Source: Zygaena filipendulae (Eukaryota > Arthropoda > Insecta > Lepidoptera > Zygaenidae). From it: 64,000 nt of DNA. Positions within the stretch are counted from its first letter, which is position 1; the number at the start of each line of letters is the position of its first letter. Where the stretch lies: the NCBI GenBank assembly GCA_907165275.2, contig CAJRBF020000001.1, forward strand, positions 620,001 to 684,000, in the 5' to 3' direction. The notes below the pieces were generated by a model. The model saw only the letters and a program-made list of their open reading frames with translations, made no database searches and was not told where the DNA came from. Made by a program: the position numbers and the translations under genes. Below, piece by piece: positions 23,287 to 35,496 of the stretch.

Positions 23287-25603
23287 TGTAACTTTCACCC
23301 TCCTCCATCAATTTATGAACAACATCAAAGATGTTGTGCTTTTTAGTTTTGGCCAATTTCGTCTAGTAATAGGACCCTGTTCTACGTTGTGTTTATAATA
23401 ACTTTAGTTCTTTTAGGTTGAGATTCGATTCCGTCTTCATCCTATCTACATTTTCATGGGTTGAGGCTAGGTTTAGGATTTAGTTTGAATAAAACAATCA
23501 TCAATTATTTTGACAATATACTTTAATAATCGTGATTGGCGTGAGCATGGTATTTCTATTGGAAATATTTACATTTAGTACACCCAACTGCGTTTGAGTT
23601 GGGTGACACTCGTTCTATACATGAACGGTCATCATATTCTTTACATGAACTCGTTCTACACGAACGGTTCTTTTTTATGTGCTAGACTACACTTTACATT
23701 TATTTAACGTCTGTGCGTTAATAGTGTTGTTAGCCCGGAAGCAGAGAGACTCCAAAAATTGATAACCATGTTATGGTGGTTCACATAGTCACTAACTCCC
23801 GTCTATCGACGTTAGTAGTGTTCGGGATACTAAGATAGGAATATGATGCTCATAGAACACCTCCCATACGATGTTTAATTATATTCAACTTGATATTCCA
23901 ATAGGAATATATGAATTGGCTCCCACTACATAACAAATTTATTATATAATGAGAGGTGGCGTAGCCCCGTCCTGCGCTACCCACGGTGATGGTCATCCAC
24001 CTGCTCATAAGCAGTTACCACCCCCCCCCCCACCTGTGTTGCACAAGGTAGAGAGTTCTCCAAATATGCATAACCGACATCCGTTAGAGGATGAATCAGC
24101 TATATGAGACTGTACGTCCCGTATCAGCAGCAATCGTTGGAGGTCATAATTCGGCGGTGCCGAGACCCCTGGGTACGTGTCAGCCCGAAGACCGAGGCCG
24201 TAATGCGGATAGTACCGCGACCTCAACACCATCCCAATAATTCAAATATAAGTGTATGAGACCAGTCTCGCCGGACATCATAACTTCAGTCGGTCAATTT
24301 GTGTTATAGTAGCTACACGTAGCTAAGGCCGAAGCCCAATTGATTGGATCACAACTCGTCCTCGTACAACACCCACTTGGCACTCATTCGTTTTGATAAA
24401 CAAGTCGTGTTGAAAAACACAACTGTTTACCGAGATCAAGCGTTAACGACTAGGTCGTCCACAGCCGATCCCATAGTCTCTGCACAACGTAACAAAGTCA
24501 CAAAGCGCATTGACTATAATTATTATGTTTGTAAAAAAAGAAAGGTTTATCTGAAAGAAGAGCGTTCAACACTCCCTTGGTGTAGGAAGCGATCCCGCGT
24601 CTCCAGTCAGCCGCATAGTCGATGATAGTTTTTGAATAACACGGAAGGCGTAGTTATTCAATAGACAAGATACAATACGTGCACAACGAAACCCGTCACG
24701 GCGAAGACAACTCAAGGCGCGGATTTTTACCTCTCTACGTTATCTTACGCTCGCGACGCGCGACGTCTAACCGCTCAGGATTAGAGTTCATCGTCGTTGT
24801 AAATTCCAATAAATTGAAAATACACGTATGCATCGAGCCGATAAGATGTGATGAATTATAATTTAATAACAATAAAATTACAATCCATACACACCGAAAG
24901 CCTTCCTCATAATAATATTTGTCTTCGCACAAGATATCCTAACGGACGTCGAGCGCGTTGACAAGGCTTTCGTACAGAGCGACAAAGTCACTAAGCACGT
25001 AAGCTCGTTCGAACTCCCAACTTCATCATCTTTTGTGTGATCAGTGGTCGACGGACATTTCACCTAGACCTTCATGTGAGTCTCCAATTTAATTATTTAG
25101 ATAAGCATAATAATGCAAATCTATATTCGAGCCACCACCAAACTCGTTATTCAACATTTAATGTTGTATACGCGACGCGTTGTAAACGCGACGCGCTGCC
25201 TTCCGATCCGACTCGCTCGTCCGCCGATGCCACTTCACGTCTCAGCCGCCCGCGTGGATACTGGCGGTGCGCTCACGCCCTATTTGAGAGGGGTATGCGG
25301 GGGGTTGGGGGGTACAAGTCGATATCACTGTTACATCTAAAACCAAGCACACGGTTAATATACCGTATTATAAATATTTTATTTCATGTGGATAATTATT
25401 TTATTGATTTTAGTTTGTAAATTATACATCAATATCCTTACTCAGTTTAGATTATGAGTGTATTAACTCGCAATGCTTTTTAATAGCTTTTAAATACATT
25501 TCAACTTAATTTTATAGTGTTTTAACTTATAATACTTTATACATATATCTTTAAAATGCTTTTTCGAATATAAATAAGTTTTTGAGCCTCATAGGGCGTC
25601 ACA
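23287..25603 (-). mobile_element. Non-autonomous LTR element, 5' LTR (2317 bp)
   Basis: Right-hand copy of the 2.3-kb LTR at 20088-22403. The element reads on the minus strand, so this is its 5' LTR. The right target duplication CCAC is at 25604-25607. Near-identity of the two LTRs shows the insertion is recent, and it must be younger than the Gypsy element it sits in. Confidence 0.9.
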
Positions 25604-27392
25604 CCACGATGAGTCGAACGTCTTCATCATCCTCCTGAGCTTCTCTCATGGTCTCATCTTGCCACAGTCCCGGAGGGCTCGTTCTCGTAAGCTTAACGGT
25701 CAGTTCCTTCGACTCCTGTTTGACACAATGCTTACAATCTTCCGGGCATGGTCTTCTTGAGAGGGCGTCAGCGTTGCCATGGGCCTTCCCACTACGCACC
25801 TGTGCGATGACCGTTGCTGGGGCTTTTTTCACACCAGCCAGTACCTGTCCTTTAGTCCTGGCTGTCACACCTTTTCCCTGATTCCCGACAGGGGACAGAG
25901 TCTCCTGCCTCTTTGTCAGGTCATCAACTTGTTTCTGCAGCTTAAGGATTTTTTCTGTCACCTCGTTCTTCTTTGGGCAGGAGAACTGCATGTGGCCTCG
26001 TTCACCGCATTTGTAGCACATGAATCCAGTCTTCTTTAGGGGGGCCTTAATTGCTTTAACTTCCTCAGTGACCTCTCGCAGCTTATGTGCACGCACATCA
26101 CGCCGTACTGCCTCAACTTCCAATGCATGTGCTAGGGCATCCTTTAGCGAGGCATGATGACGAAGCCCCACTGCAGCCCTTATCTCCATGTCGCGGATGC
26201 CATCGACGAAGGCTTGCAGAATGTTTGCGTCTACCATCTTCGTGTCAGCCGTCGGATGTGCCTTGCGGACAAGCTTCTCAATCTCCAGTGCCCACTGCTG
26301 TAGTCCTTCTCCTGGACGCTGGACTCGATCGCGTAACTGGGCCCGGAACACGTGTTCAAGGTGGCGCTCCCCATATCTGGATTCGAGGGCCTCCATCAGC
26401 TCCTTGAATCCACTTCCTGAGCTAGGCAGTGCCTCCAACACAGACAAAGCCGAGCCCCTGAGCGCCACGGTGAGAGCCGTTAGACACTGCTCATCCGTCC
26501 ACCCATTTGCGGTAGCGACGGTCTGGAACTGCTGCCGGTATGCGGGCCAGGATGTAGCCCCATCGTAAGGTGGCACTTTCACTCTGGGTGCCTGGACTAA
26601 GCTGACAGCCCCGCTTGATGTGATTCCCATCGTTTTAAGACGCAACACTTCTTTTTGTAATCCAGAGTAGCCAGTCTCCAATCCCGTGACCCGCTCCTCT
26701 ACTACATTTTTTAGTCCGACTTCTAATACTGAGACGCGCCCTTCTATTGAATCGATGTCTTCACGGAGTTGCTTCACTACATTGCTGACCTTATCAACGG
26801 CCGCCAAAACTGTTTGAAGATGTAGTTCGGCGCGCTCCTTTTGATCTTTAAGCATGACGTGCAGATTTTGCTGTTGATTTTCACGTAAGACGTGCAGATT
26901 TTGTTGTTGTTCTTCACGTATAGCATTAAATTTTTGGTGCATACCCTTATTCATGTTTTCCATCATCTTGACCAAACTACATATATCTAGGGCGGCTGCG
27001 TCCGCTGCTCGTCCCGTAGTCGTAGCCCGGACGTGGTCAGTAGGCGTGGCCAGGTGTGCGGAGCTAGTGGGCGGGGCTTCGACGGTGGGCGTGGTCTGGT
27101 GGGCGGGGCCAGTGGTAGGCGGGGCCAAGTGGGCGGGGCCAAGGGGCGTGGCCTGTGGCCCAGTGGGCGGGGCCTCAGTGGTGGGCGGGGCCGAGTGGGC
27201 GTGGTCAGTGGGCGTGGTCAGGCCGATGGGCGTGGCCTCAGTAATGGGCGGGGCCTGGTGGGCGGGGCCAGTGGGTGGAGCCCGATGGCCAGTGGGCGTG
27301 GCCTGGCGGGCTGCAGGCGTAGCCCCCGCAGCACGTTGTGCCCTCGTCCTGACACCTTCCTCGGCGATGTCTTCTCTCGGAGTTAGTGGCAT
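25604..27392 (-). pseudogene. Gypsy-type gag fused in frame to the RNase H tail of pol
   Basis: Minus-strand frame with ATG at 27392 (an upstream TTG at 27398 is not a eukaryotic start). In order: a Pro/Thr/Ala-rich low-complexity tract of repeated TP-TGPA-type units, a coiled coil (EEQQQNLHVLRENQQQNLHV and following), a retrotransposon capsid domain (VPPYDGATSWPAYRQQF; ALEIEKLVRKAHP) and a zinc knuckle CYKCGERGHMQFSC. It then passes without a stop into GNADALSRRPC, the end of a Gypsy RNase H and the linker before integrase. Protease, RT and most of RNase H are deleted in frame. The frame then meets the LARD insertion. Confidence 0.85.
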
Positions 27393-27401
27393 CTCCAAAT
27401 T

Positions 27402-27419
27402 TCACTTCCGACACCAAAT
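27402..27419 (-). promoter_or_regulatory. Gypsy primer-binding-site region
   Basis: On the minus strand, directly inside the 5' LTR, the sequence is AATTTGGTGTCGGAAGTG. TGG shortly after the LTR end is the expected start of a PBS. I do not assign a tRNA. Confidence 0.55.
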
Positions 27420-27822
27420 TGTTACGTGCTAGGGTTCTTTATTCGGAGATTAACACTAACTTTACAAAAACACTAGGTCTAGGGTTCCTAGGTCTAGGTA
27501 TCGCAACACTGAAACACTAAATGACTGATCTCGAAGTCCAATAGTCTCGCCAAGGTCGCAGGTAGTCGCAGGTATCGCTCAAGATTCACTCGTAGTTATC
27601 ACTTCGAAAGCTCAAACTGAACTGCCCGTCCGGTTCGGTTGCGCCGTTTATATATCCAACCGAACGGGGCTCTAGAATGTTCGAGTCCGATGTATTTTAC
27701 TAGCCACTCGGCCGAACGTTTCTAGAATAGAACTTCTATCGAATTCGCTACTCCAATGTGTTTGCTTTACATTGCGCGTTTTGCATACATTGCGCGCTAT
27801 CGATTTGGGCTCGACCGCGACA
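27420..27822 (-). mobile_element. Gypsy-type element, 5' LTR (403 bp)
   Basis: It appears identical to 18405-18807 and is followed by the target duplication ATAG at 27823-27826. The element is read on the minus strand, so transcription would start here. A TATATA lies near 27650. Confidence 0.95.
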
Positions 27823-27826
27823 ATAG

Positions 27827-28218
27827 TAAAATAAAACAAATTTTAAATGAAAGAAATTGAGTATATTTTGATATCAAATACCTAACATTTTTGTAAACAG
27901 TTCACAATCAATTCACAAAAAATCACACAAAATAATCAAAAAAGCAACTTGCTTACTAACAAGCGTTACTAGATGAGAATAATCGCATCGCATCGAATCA
28001 CACTGTTACTACTTGCCTTTTTTTCTCAACCAATCACAGTGTGACACGATTCTTTGTGACTCGTTGCGAATAAAGGAAAAGAACAGCATTTACAGATTTA
28101 TTAATGTAAATAACTCGAACAATAACGAAAAATAAAATAAATGAAAATGGGTATTTTTCATAGAAAAAAATACGTGATTGATTTTGGTTCTATAAGTTGG
28201 TTTAATAGAGTGTAACGT
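27827..28218. other. Non-coding flank
   Basis: AT-rich DNA between the Gypsy insertion and the transposase-like gene. CATCGCATCGAATCACACTG near 27988 and CAATCACAGTGTGACACGAT near 28030 form a weak inverted repeat. No gene seen. Confidence 0.5.
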
Positions 28219-28305
28219 CGAGGCCCGACCACAGTGCCAAAAAAGGCACCGTAAAGTGTCTACTGACATAACTACAGCCTTTATTGGCACTGTGGCCGGG
28301 CCTCG
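28219..28305. repeat. GC-rich inverted repeat, 22-bp arms
   Basis: CGAGGCCCGACCACAGTGCC (arm 28219-28240) pairs with GGCACTGTGGCCGGGCCTCG (arm 28284-28305) with one mismatch, around a 43-bp centre that also pairs partly. It lies 30 bp beyond the stop codon of the transposase-like gene, so it could be a transposon end, a short foldback element or a 3' UTR hairpin. Confidence 0.8.
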
Positions 28306-28335
28306 AAGTATCACACGGTTCGATAATCTCTCTAG

Positions 28336-30780
28336 TCACATGTACTTAATTCTACAGTATGTATCTCCATTACATATTATATGCGAATAAGTTGGAGCTA
28401 TGATAAGGTCTTCTGGTTTTAAAAATTTCCATGTGCCAACCTCAATGAAATTGAGCTCAAACGCTTGTAGGTGTTCATTAAATCCGTTACAGTTAATTTC
28501 TTTACACAGAAAATAAATATCAGTTCCTGAAGCCGTTACAAAAATAAATTTTATTTCAAAAAACTGGTACCAGTCTTCGTTAGAAATAATTAAAATAGCA
28601 TGTGGCATATATTTGATCCCATTGAAAGAAACCCAGTTAAATGTACCAGTTAATTCGACATCTCGAGGAATTAAAGTATTTTCAATGTCATTAATATTTG
28701 AGGGAAAAAAGTTTACCCGTGAACTTAGTTTTATTCTAGCTTCACCTTTTTTTACAGTAAAAAGTCTATGAGCAAATGACAGTTGTTCCTTAATTAACAA
28801 AGTTAACGCTAAATTTTTTCTGGAGGTTATTATTGAAGCAGTGTTTTTTAATTGCTTATGTTTGGCTTCAAACCTCATGCACCAAATTAATCGTAAGGGA
28901 CCAACTTGTTTAATAATGTCAGGGTAATGAACCATAAAATGGTGTTTAGGTTTTAAGGTGTCACGAAATAGCTTTATGTAACCCTCATGGTGTTCGGTGA
29001 TTAAAGATTCTAGTAAAGCTATTGTACTGTAATCAAAATTTCGGCTAAAAAGAATGTCAATCATCTTAAGCAAAGTAAGAAAAAATAACCATACTTTATC
29101 ATCTTCTGGAATTAAATCTCCTACTAATAGAGAGAAAATGTGTACAAACAACATCATTTCAGAAGCTGACATATTAAATTTGTTCTTTAATAAATGTTCC
29201 CGTTTTATTTTTGTACATTTGTCATTTAACTCATTTCCTTTATAGTCAAATAGTCGTAGCCGGTCATTAAGAGTATCTAAATTAAAAAGTTTTATGGTTT
29301 CTGTATAATACAAAATAATATGAGCAAGGTCATAATGACAAACACCTTCAAATATATCATGCATTATATCAACACACAAATTGTCCACCACGTGATAAGT
29401 ATTAATGTTGTTAAATATACAAGATTCATTTATACCTGTCACCGATACATCATTAGTTTCAACATCACTGAAATAATTCTCTCGATTTCTTAGAAGGTTG
29501 TCATCTTGTTTACATTGTTTTTTCATTATGGTTTTATTGGCCTTACAAATTCGACAGTAGTAGTTACTTGAAAATGATTTTGTGAATCCTAGTACAGTAT
29601 TAAGCCCCAAATTATCACCGATGACCATTGCAAGTATAAAATATACCCTGAAGTTACCTTCCGATGTTACTATATCAATGCCATTTTCCTCTAAACACTT
29701 CATTTCTTCAATAAGCTCGTGAAAAGTAGCCGCGTTTCCGTAAGTTTTACTATACGACGACTTATGCAACATTGCAACAAATACATTTTCTAAAAGTGAT
29801 AAGTATTCGCTTCTCATAGTTGGAAATTGGAAATATGTGGCAGAAATAGAATGAACCCCAGCATGACTTCCCAATGGATTGTTACATTCAAAATCGTCAT
29901 TGTACAAAAAGTACGGTACGCATAAGTCCCCTTCTTTTCCAGATATTTTTTGTTTCCAAACCTTGCCTTGAGTATAATTTGATATTGAATTAGGTTCAGC
30001 ACCGTTATTTGTTTTTAAAACAGAAATAAAACCGGGTGATTCGAAAATTTTCTTAAACATTAATATTAAAGGTACTCTAGCTCCATACTCGGAATTTGGT
30101 CTTATAGAAGAATTGACAGAATTTGGAAATGTACCTTTAGCAATAAGAAACTTTTTAGGAGGTATATAAATGCCAAGTTCAGAAAAATGATTCATTACTT
30201 GATACTCTGTGGATAAATTTTCGAAAGGTTGCGATATTGTATGAATAATTTTTTTTAATTTTTCAACATTTGTTTCTGAAGCACTAGGTACAAGATCAGT
30301 TAGCATATTACCAATAACACCAGTTATATGCTCTGAAATATTACTAATTATTTCGTTGGCACATTTTCGATTTATGTTAGGATTACTGTATAAAGACAAA
30401 GCGAAAGTGGCTGTTGAGTTATTAAAAACTTTATCTGTCTGGGGAACATGGTTACTTTCAGGTTCAAAAAGAAAAGGGCGTTCATCATTATCTCTATTAC
30501 AGTCCAAGTTGAAAATTGTTGGTGGGCTACTTGATGTACTCGGTTCTTGAATTATATTGTTGTTTCTACCGTTTGACAGGCATATTTCGGAAGGTAGATT
30601 CAGGGTATGAGCATTGGTTAGATGACGACGAAACGAACGTATATTTGAAAATATTCTGGTACAATTAAACTGTCTACAGCAATAAGTAGAGTTAGTTCCC
30701 AAATCATGGCAAAATTTCAAGTGCAAGAAAAATGATTTATAGTCGTTTAACACAGACGAACACATAAAACAAATAAACAT
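28336..30780 (-). CDS. Transposase-like protein, intact, 814 aa
   Basis: A single-exon frame with ATG at 30780 and TGA at 28336. Residues 4-25 and 35-58 look like C2H2-type zinc fingers. The central part has short blocks I recognise from a family of animal transposase-like proteins related to Tnp2/KDZ-type transposases: an acidic NDD followed by NPLGSH (about 294-305), GDNLGL (378-383), CRICKANK (409-416) and DIMHDIFEG (471-479). A late block, HYPDIIKQVGPLRLIWCMRF (618-637), then KHK, fits the same family. Candidate catalytic acids are D295, D379 and D471, an inference. It starts 73 bp after the stop of a six-exon gene on the same strand; I infer the two belong to one transposon or derived locus. 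Confidence 0.6.
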   Translation of the reverse strand: MFICFMCSSVLNDYKSFFLHLKFCHDLGTNSTYCCRQFNCTRIFSNIRSFRRHLTNAHTLNLPSEICLSNGRNNNIIQEPSTSSSPPTIFNLDCNRDNDERPFLFEPESNHVPQTDKVFNNSTATFALSLYSNPNINRKCANEIISNISEHITGVIGNMLTDLVPSASETNVEKLKKIIHTISQPFENLSTEYQVMNHFSELGIYIPPKKFLIAKGTFPNSVNSSIRPNSEYGARVPLILMFKKIFESPGFISVLKTNNGAEPNSISNYTQGKVWKQKISGKEGDLCVPYFLYNDDFECNNPLGSHAGVHSISATYFQFPTMRSEYLSLLENVFVAMLHKSSYSKTYGNAATFHELIEEMKCLEENGIDIVTSEGNFRVYFILAMVIGDNLGLNTVLGFTKSFSSNYYCRICKANKTIMKKQCKQDDNLLRNRENYFSDVETNDVSVTGINESCIFNNINTYHVVDNLCVDIMHDIFEGVCHYDLAHIILYYTETIKLFNLDTLNDRLRLFDYKGNELNDKCTKIKREHLLKNKFNMSASEMMLFVHIFSLLVGDLIPEDDKVWLFFLTLLKMIDILFSRNFDYSTIALLESLITEHHEGYIKLFRDTLKPKHHFMVHYPDIIKQVGPLRLIWCMRFEAKHKQLKNTASIITSRKNLALTLLIKEQLSFAHRLFTVKKGEARIKLSSRVNFFPSNINDIENTLIPRDVELTGTFNWVSFNGIKYMPHAILIISNEDWYQFFEIKFIFVTASGTDIYFLCKEINCNGFNEHLQAFELNFIEVGTWKFLKPEDLIIAPTYSHIICNGDTYCRIKYM

Positions 30781-30853
30781 GTTTATAACTATAGTTTCGA
30801 TGGAAACAAATTAGACTTTTTTATCATCAATTCCGTAAAAATATCGAAAGGTT

Positions 30854-33800
30854 TTAAGACAGATCCGCCATAAAACAAGCTACACTTGAAATTTTTTTGT
30901 CAGATTTGCAATCAATTCCGTAAAAATATTTTTGAATAAAGGTCCACACGTTAACACACTCTGTCGGGTACTCTAAATTGAAAACATGGAAAATCTTAAA
31001 GCATACATCTACTGCTTTTAGTAGGGTGTCAATCTTGTAAATGACCGATTCAAAATGGACATAGTAATCGCTTATTTCTTCTATAGATGACCCTACCACT
31101 ACTATCAGTGGTTGACAAGTAAGTCCTTTGGCCAAGTGCTCATCCTGACGCAGCTTGATCTGTGTTATTATTTCGCTCTGATTCTGTAATAGAACACATA
31201 CAAATACAAGATGTTCGGGGTCATAAATAATCTACCACACTGACTTAACCCATTGCCTGTAAACAGCTAATATCACAAGTCTTCATTGGGTTGGGTTTTT
31301 AAGAATTGCTGTTTTCCTCACGATGTCTTCCTTCACCAAAGAGCAAGTCACAATAAGAAAAAACCGACTCTGCTACCACAGGTAACACTTTGAATTATTT
31401 ATTTTTTAATTTATTGCTCACTTTATTTACTTACCGCGACATGTAAAATGAAAGCCTTTTCTGATTCAGCAATGCTTGGTTTATAATATGTTTTCTTCTT
31501 TTCTTCGGTTTTAACTGGAATTTTAATGGTGGGTGCCATCTTCGAACTCATCAGTTTTAGGTAAACATAATCCCTCACATCTGCAAGGAGTTAAAAATTG
31601 ATAAAAATTATTAAAAAGCTAAGACTGTAAAAATGAGTACTATACTATCTTTATTTAACATAGTGAAAATAAATTAGCACCTAGCACCTACTAACCTGGT
31701 GTGGTACTATCATCGTTCAAAGTTTTCAGATTATCCACGCAACTTTTTATTTTGCTATAAATTGGCAAAGCTTTTTCCATGAATATTGGCCACTTTTTGA
31801 ACAATTCTAGGTCATGGTTTGGGTACATGAAATCAAAATCTAATTCAACCTAAAACAATTAAATAAAATTTAATTATTCTATTGTTAGATTTTTAGATTT
31901 CAGAGTTCCCGTGGGAATTCCGGGTAAAAATATAGCCTATGTTACTCAGGAATAACGTAGCATTCTAATGGTGAAAAAATTTTTAAATCGATTCAGTAGT
32001 TTTTGAGTTAAATCGTAACAAACAAACGACAAAACAAACAAACAAAAAATCAAATCTTCCCTTTTTATAATAATAATAATTATTGTCAACTTCCCAACGC
32101 ACTGACGAACTAAATAAAAGAAGATCAATATGAAATAGAATGACGCACGACGGCTGAATGTATAGAAGTTTTTCGACAGGAGGATCTATGCGATAATGGT
32201 TTAGTGGCTAGAACGTAAGACGTAGTAGTTTTGTAAGGCCCCTGTTCAAATCTCAGCCCCCCACTGTTATACTATGATGTTTTTTTTTTGTTATCTGTCA
32301 TTTTTTATTGCAATGTTTACGATTTGAAATCTATACTGTTTTTTCTGTAGATTATTGGACCATTTGCGAATTGGACGAAATGCGCCTGAACGTATTATTC
32401 ACACTTCTAGACAAACCTATTATTAGAAATGTGAGTTTGTTTGTTTGTTTGGTACGCTTTCACGGCTTGATTACCTAACCGATTATTAACAAACTTTGCA
32501 TACACGTTATTAGGGGCACAGAGAAGAACACAGGGTAGTTTTAATCCAGGAACTCCCGCAGGAACTCCGAAAAACCCGCACTATAATTTCTATATTGTAT
32601 AGCTAATAATATTATGAAGTAGTAAAGAACCAGTTTTAAAAAAATATTTTACTCATAGGAAACTACAGTATCCCTGAGTGATATAATAGATAACAACTTG
32701 ACAAAGTATCCCATGTTAGTAGTCGCAAAACTCGAAAACGATCTATCGCGATGGATTGACTTGAAATTTTGACTGGACTTGAAGTTTTGATTAGACGGGA
32801 CCTGGTTTTTTTTCCAATACCTGTATATTTTTATAGCTGTTCCCCGCGGTTTCACCAGTAATAAGATAGAAGTTCCCGTGGGAATTTCGGGATAAAAGTA
32901 CCCCTTTGTCCTTCTCTGTATCTCTGACAACGTGTGTGCAAAGTTTCATGATGATCCGCAGAGCTGTTGAGGCGTGAAAGCGTAACAAACAAACAAACTT
33001 ACTTTCACATTTATAGTGAGGTTATCCTACTAATATGTATTATAAACTAGCTGTGCCCCGCGGTTTCACCCGTGTGAGTTTCGGGATTCCCGCAGGAACT
33101 CCAATGCAGTCTAATTTACTCCTTATAACAACAGCTAATTAGCAGTGAATCCCGTCAATATCGGTCCAACCGTTTTGGAGATTCACCCGCGTGAATTTCG
33201 GAATTCCCGCAGGAACTCCAAAATTCTTTTATATAAACCTTGTCCTGACAATAACGAACTCCAAAAAAAAATCAATTTTCCAATTTGGTGCAGTCGTTTG
33301 TAAGTTATGCGCTTACCAACACATTTGACGATTCATTTTTATTATATAGATGTGAAAGTGTGGATCTTTGTTACTCAATCACGCAAAAACGGCTGAACTG
33401 AGTTGGATGAAATTTTGCATGCACGGAATTCCCGCGAGAACTCCAAAATTACCGCGGGTGAAACCGCGGGGCACAGCTAGTGTTAAATATTTTTACCAAA
33501 ATAAAAGAAGAGTAACCAACTAAAAAAAAAGTTTAAAATAATTTTAAGTCGTTTTCACAGATAGATTAAGCTTAGCCTGGAGCTACATATGTATATATAG
33601 GCTTTGTTTCATTGAAATCGGATGTCGGAAAAAAAGTTGTTGTATAAAAACCTTTCGCGCGGGTGAAACCGCGGGGTACAGCTAGTCTTAAATATTGTTG
33701 TTCTATACCCTAGAATTTTTTTTCATTACAGTTTAAAATCCTAGAAAGAACGAAAAATAAATCGTTTATAAATAAGTGTGTATAAATAAGTTTGACAAAA

Positions 33801-35496
33801 TAGTTACAAAAAGTGGAATATAAATCTAAGGTTTGAACACAAGATTTTCACGATTCATAGTTTACAAAAAGAGACGCATTACACCACAGCGCCACCGAGA
33901 CTCTTGTTGAAATGGCCAAATTACGAATCTTATTCGTCTAATATTAATCGATTTGCATGTGTGTGTGACTACGTTTCGGCCGGTTATTCGATATTTTCGT
34001 GTAGTTAAAGGATAATAATGCGCGTAAAGCCATATAAAAATTTTAAATCAAAGATGTATTAAACACTCATCCTCTCGCACCCATCATCAAAATCTATTTT
34101 TTAACCTTGTGATTCTCTGTAAATTGAGAAAACTCTTTTATGGCGCCGTCCGCGGCCTCTATCGGAAGGGAGCTGCGTCATATGCTAGAGCGCACCCTTA
34201 AGAGTAAATATTTTCATGAGGTTTTGTTGATTAGAGGTTAGATCTTCCATATTTTCTGACTGTTCTTAATCCTATGACCAACACTGTATAGTGTATACCT
34301 ACAAACTAACATTGGAAGCAAAAAATAGGTAACGAAAAAATAGGAACACAAAAAGGCAATAACATGGAAGCATTATGCATGGGAAGCATGATGAACTCAA
34401 GAAAGGTTTTGTCTGCCTATATCGAAATATCAAAAATGACATTTCATCGTAGAGCTATTGTTTGGCTGTCGATTATAGACTTTCGAGGTAGACAAAAACT
34501 CTTCTCGGGTTTGTCGTTCTATGCGTGCTGGTAAACTGGCCATAGTCATACAGCAGGGAAATTCTTCGAAGTAGGTATTAATGGTACTGGTTATTAACAA
34601 GGCAATTTCAAAATAAAGTGTAAAAAACTAACCTCTTCCTTCGAAGTAGCACAAGAACAGCTGCTGCCCACAGAACTATAATTGCTGCCCATATCATTAG
34701 AATCCTTGTCCGAGTCTATTGTCTCCGTATCTAAAGAACATGTTTTCTGTAAAAAATTATATAAGTTAAGAGTTAAAGTAAAAGATTATCATATTTGCAT
34801 AAGTAGGTATGTATGAACTTGTAATAAAATCACTTTGGATATACCATTTGTATCTGGCGGGTTTTAGTACTATGAAAAATACTCACCAGAGATTTATTTT
34901 AATTTTTAAATTGAGCTAAACCAGCTTTGAATTTAATTCTGTCTTTTATTTTTGATTTTGGAATCAGCTCATTTATATCCGAATCAGAAATATTTTCGAT
35001 GCAAAATACATCTAAGTCATGTTCTAAAAAAAAGAAGAAAGCTATTAGTATAATATTATTTAAAGTTCAAATTATTTCCCAGTTTCACATCAGTAATTTG
35101 TTTTTGGTGATATGCCCAGTAAGTAATAGAGAGGAATAGGTACCTACATTTATCTAAAGTATCTACATACCACTATTCGTTATCAAGGGTGCCAAAATAT
35201 ACCGAGATGTAAAGTATCTGTCGACATATTTTGGTGCAATCATAGAAATATATAATATTATAGCTAAATACAATTATAATATAGCTACGTCTGTGACGGG
35301 CTTTTTAAGACTGAGGGTGAGGACGAAGGTTGGTATTTTACCTTTCAATAGATAATTTAAGTTGATAATAAGTACCTACATAGAACTTACCTTGAAATAC
35401 AGCTTGTGTTTCCTTTGAAACACCCCAGGAATCGAGAAGCTCTATGGCAAAGTTTGTGTCCAGAGAAAATGCTAACGTCGTGTCACTCGTGTCCAT
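30854..35496 (-). pseudogene. Six-exon gene with SAM-like N-terminus, carrying an in-frame stop
   Basis: Minus-strand exons I can define by GT-AG borders and continuous phase: 35391-35496 (ATG at 35496), 34887-35023, 34633-34746, 31696-31849, 31435-31580 and 30854-31183 (TAG/TAA class stop at 30854). Total coding length is 987 nt, about 328 aa. The first two exons resemble a small SAM-like helical domain (ISDSDINELIPK). The last exon has a conserved-looking core (YKIDTLLKAVDVCFKIFHVF). Exon 2 contains an in-frame TAA four codons before its GTGAGT donor; either the gene is broken or that exon uses another end. Partner genes with this architecture occur beside the downstream transposase-like family as far as I recall; function unknown. 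Confidence 0.6.
31850..34632. repeat. Large intron packed with Helitron-like repeats
   Basis: The 2.8-kb third intron holds at least six copies or pieces of the CTAG-ending repeat: 31890-32040 (+ word order), 32420-32620, 32830-33010, 33050-33340, 33345-33480 and 33590-33685. The last two end in a CGCGG..CCGCG hairpin plus CACAGCTAG/TACAGCTAG followed by T. Both orientations occur. 33700-34620 has no coding signal that I can support. Confidence 0.7.

Noticed and set aside
26087..27432. Plus-strand frames opposite Gypsy gag (106-159 aa)
   Set aside because: They are mirror frames of the Pro/Thr-rich and capsid coding sequence on the minus strand.
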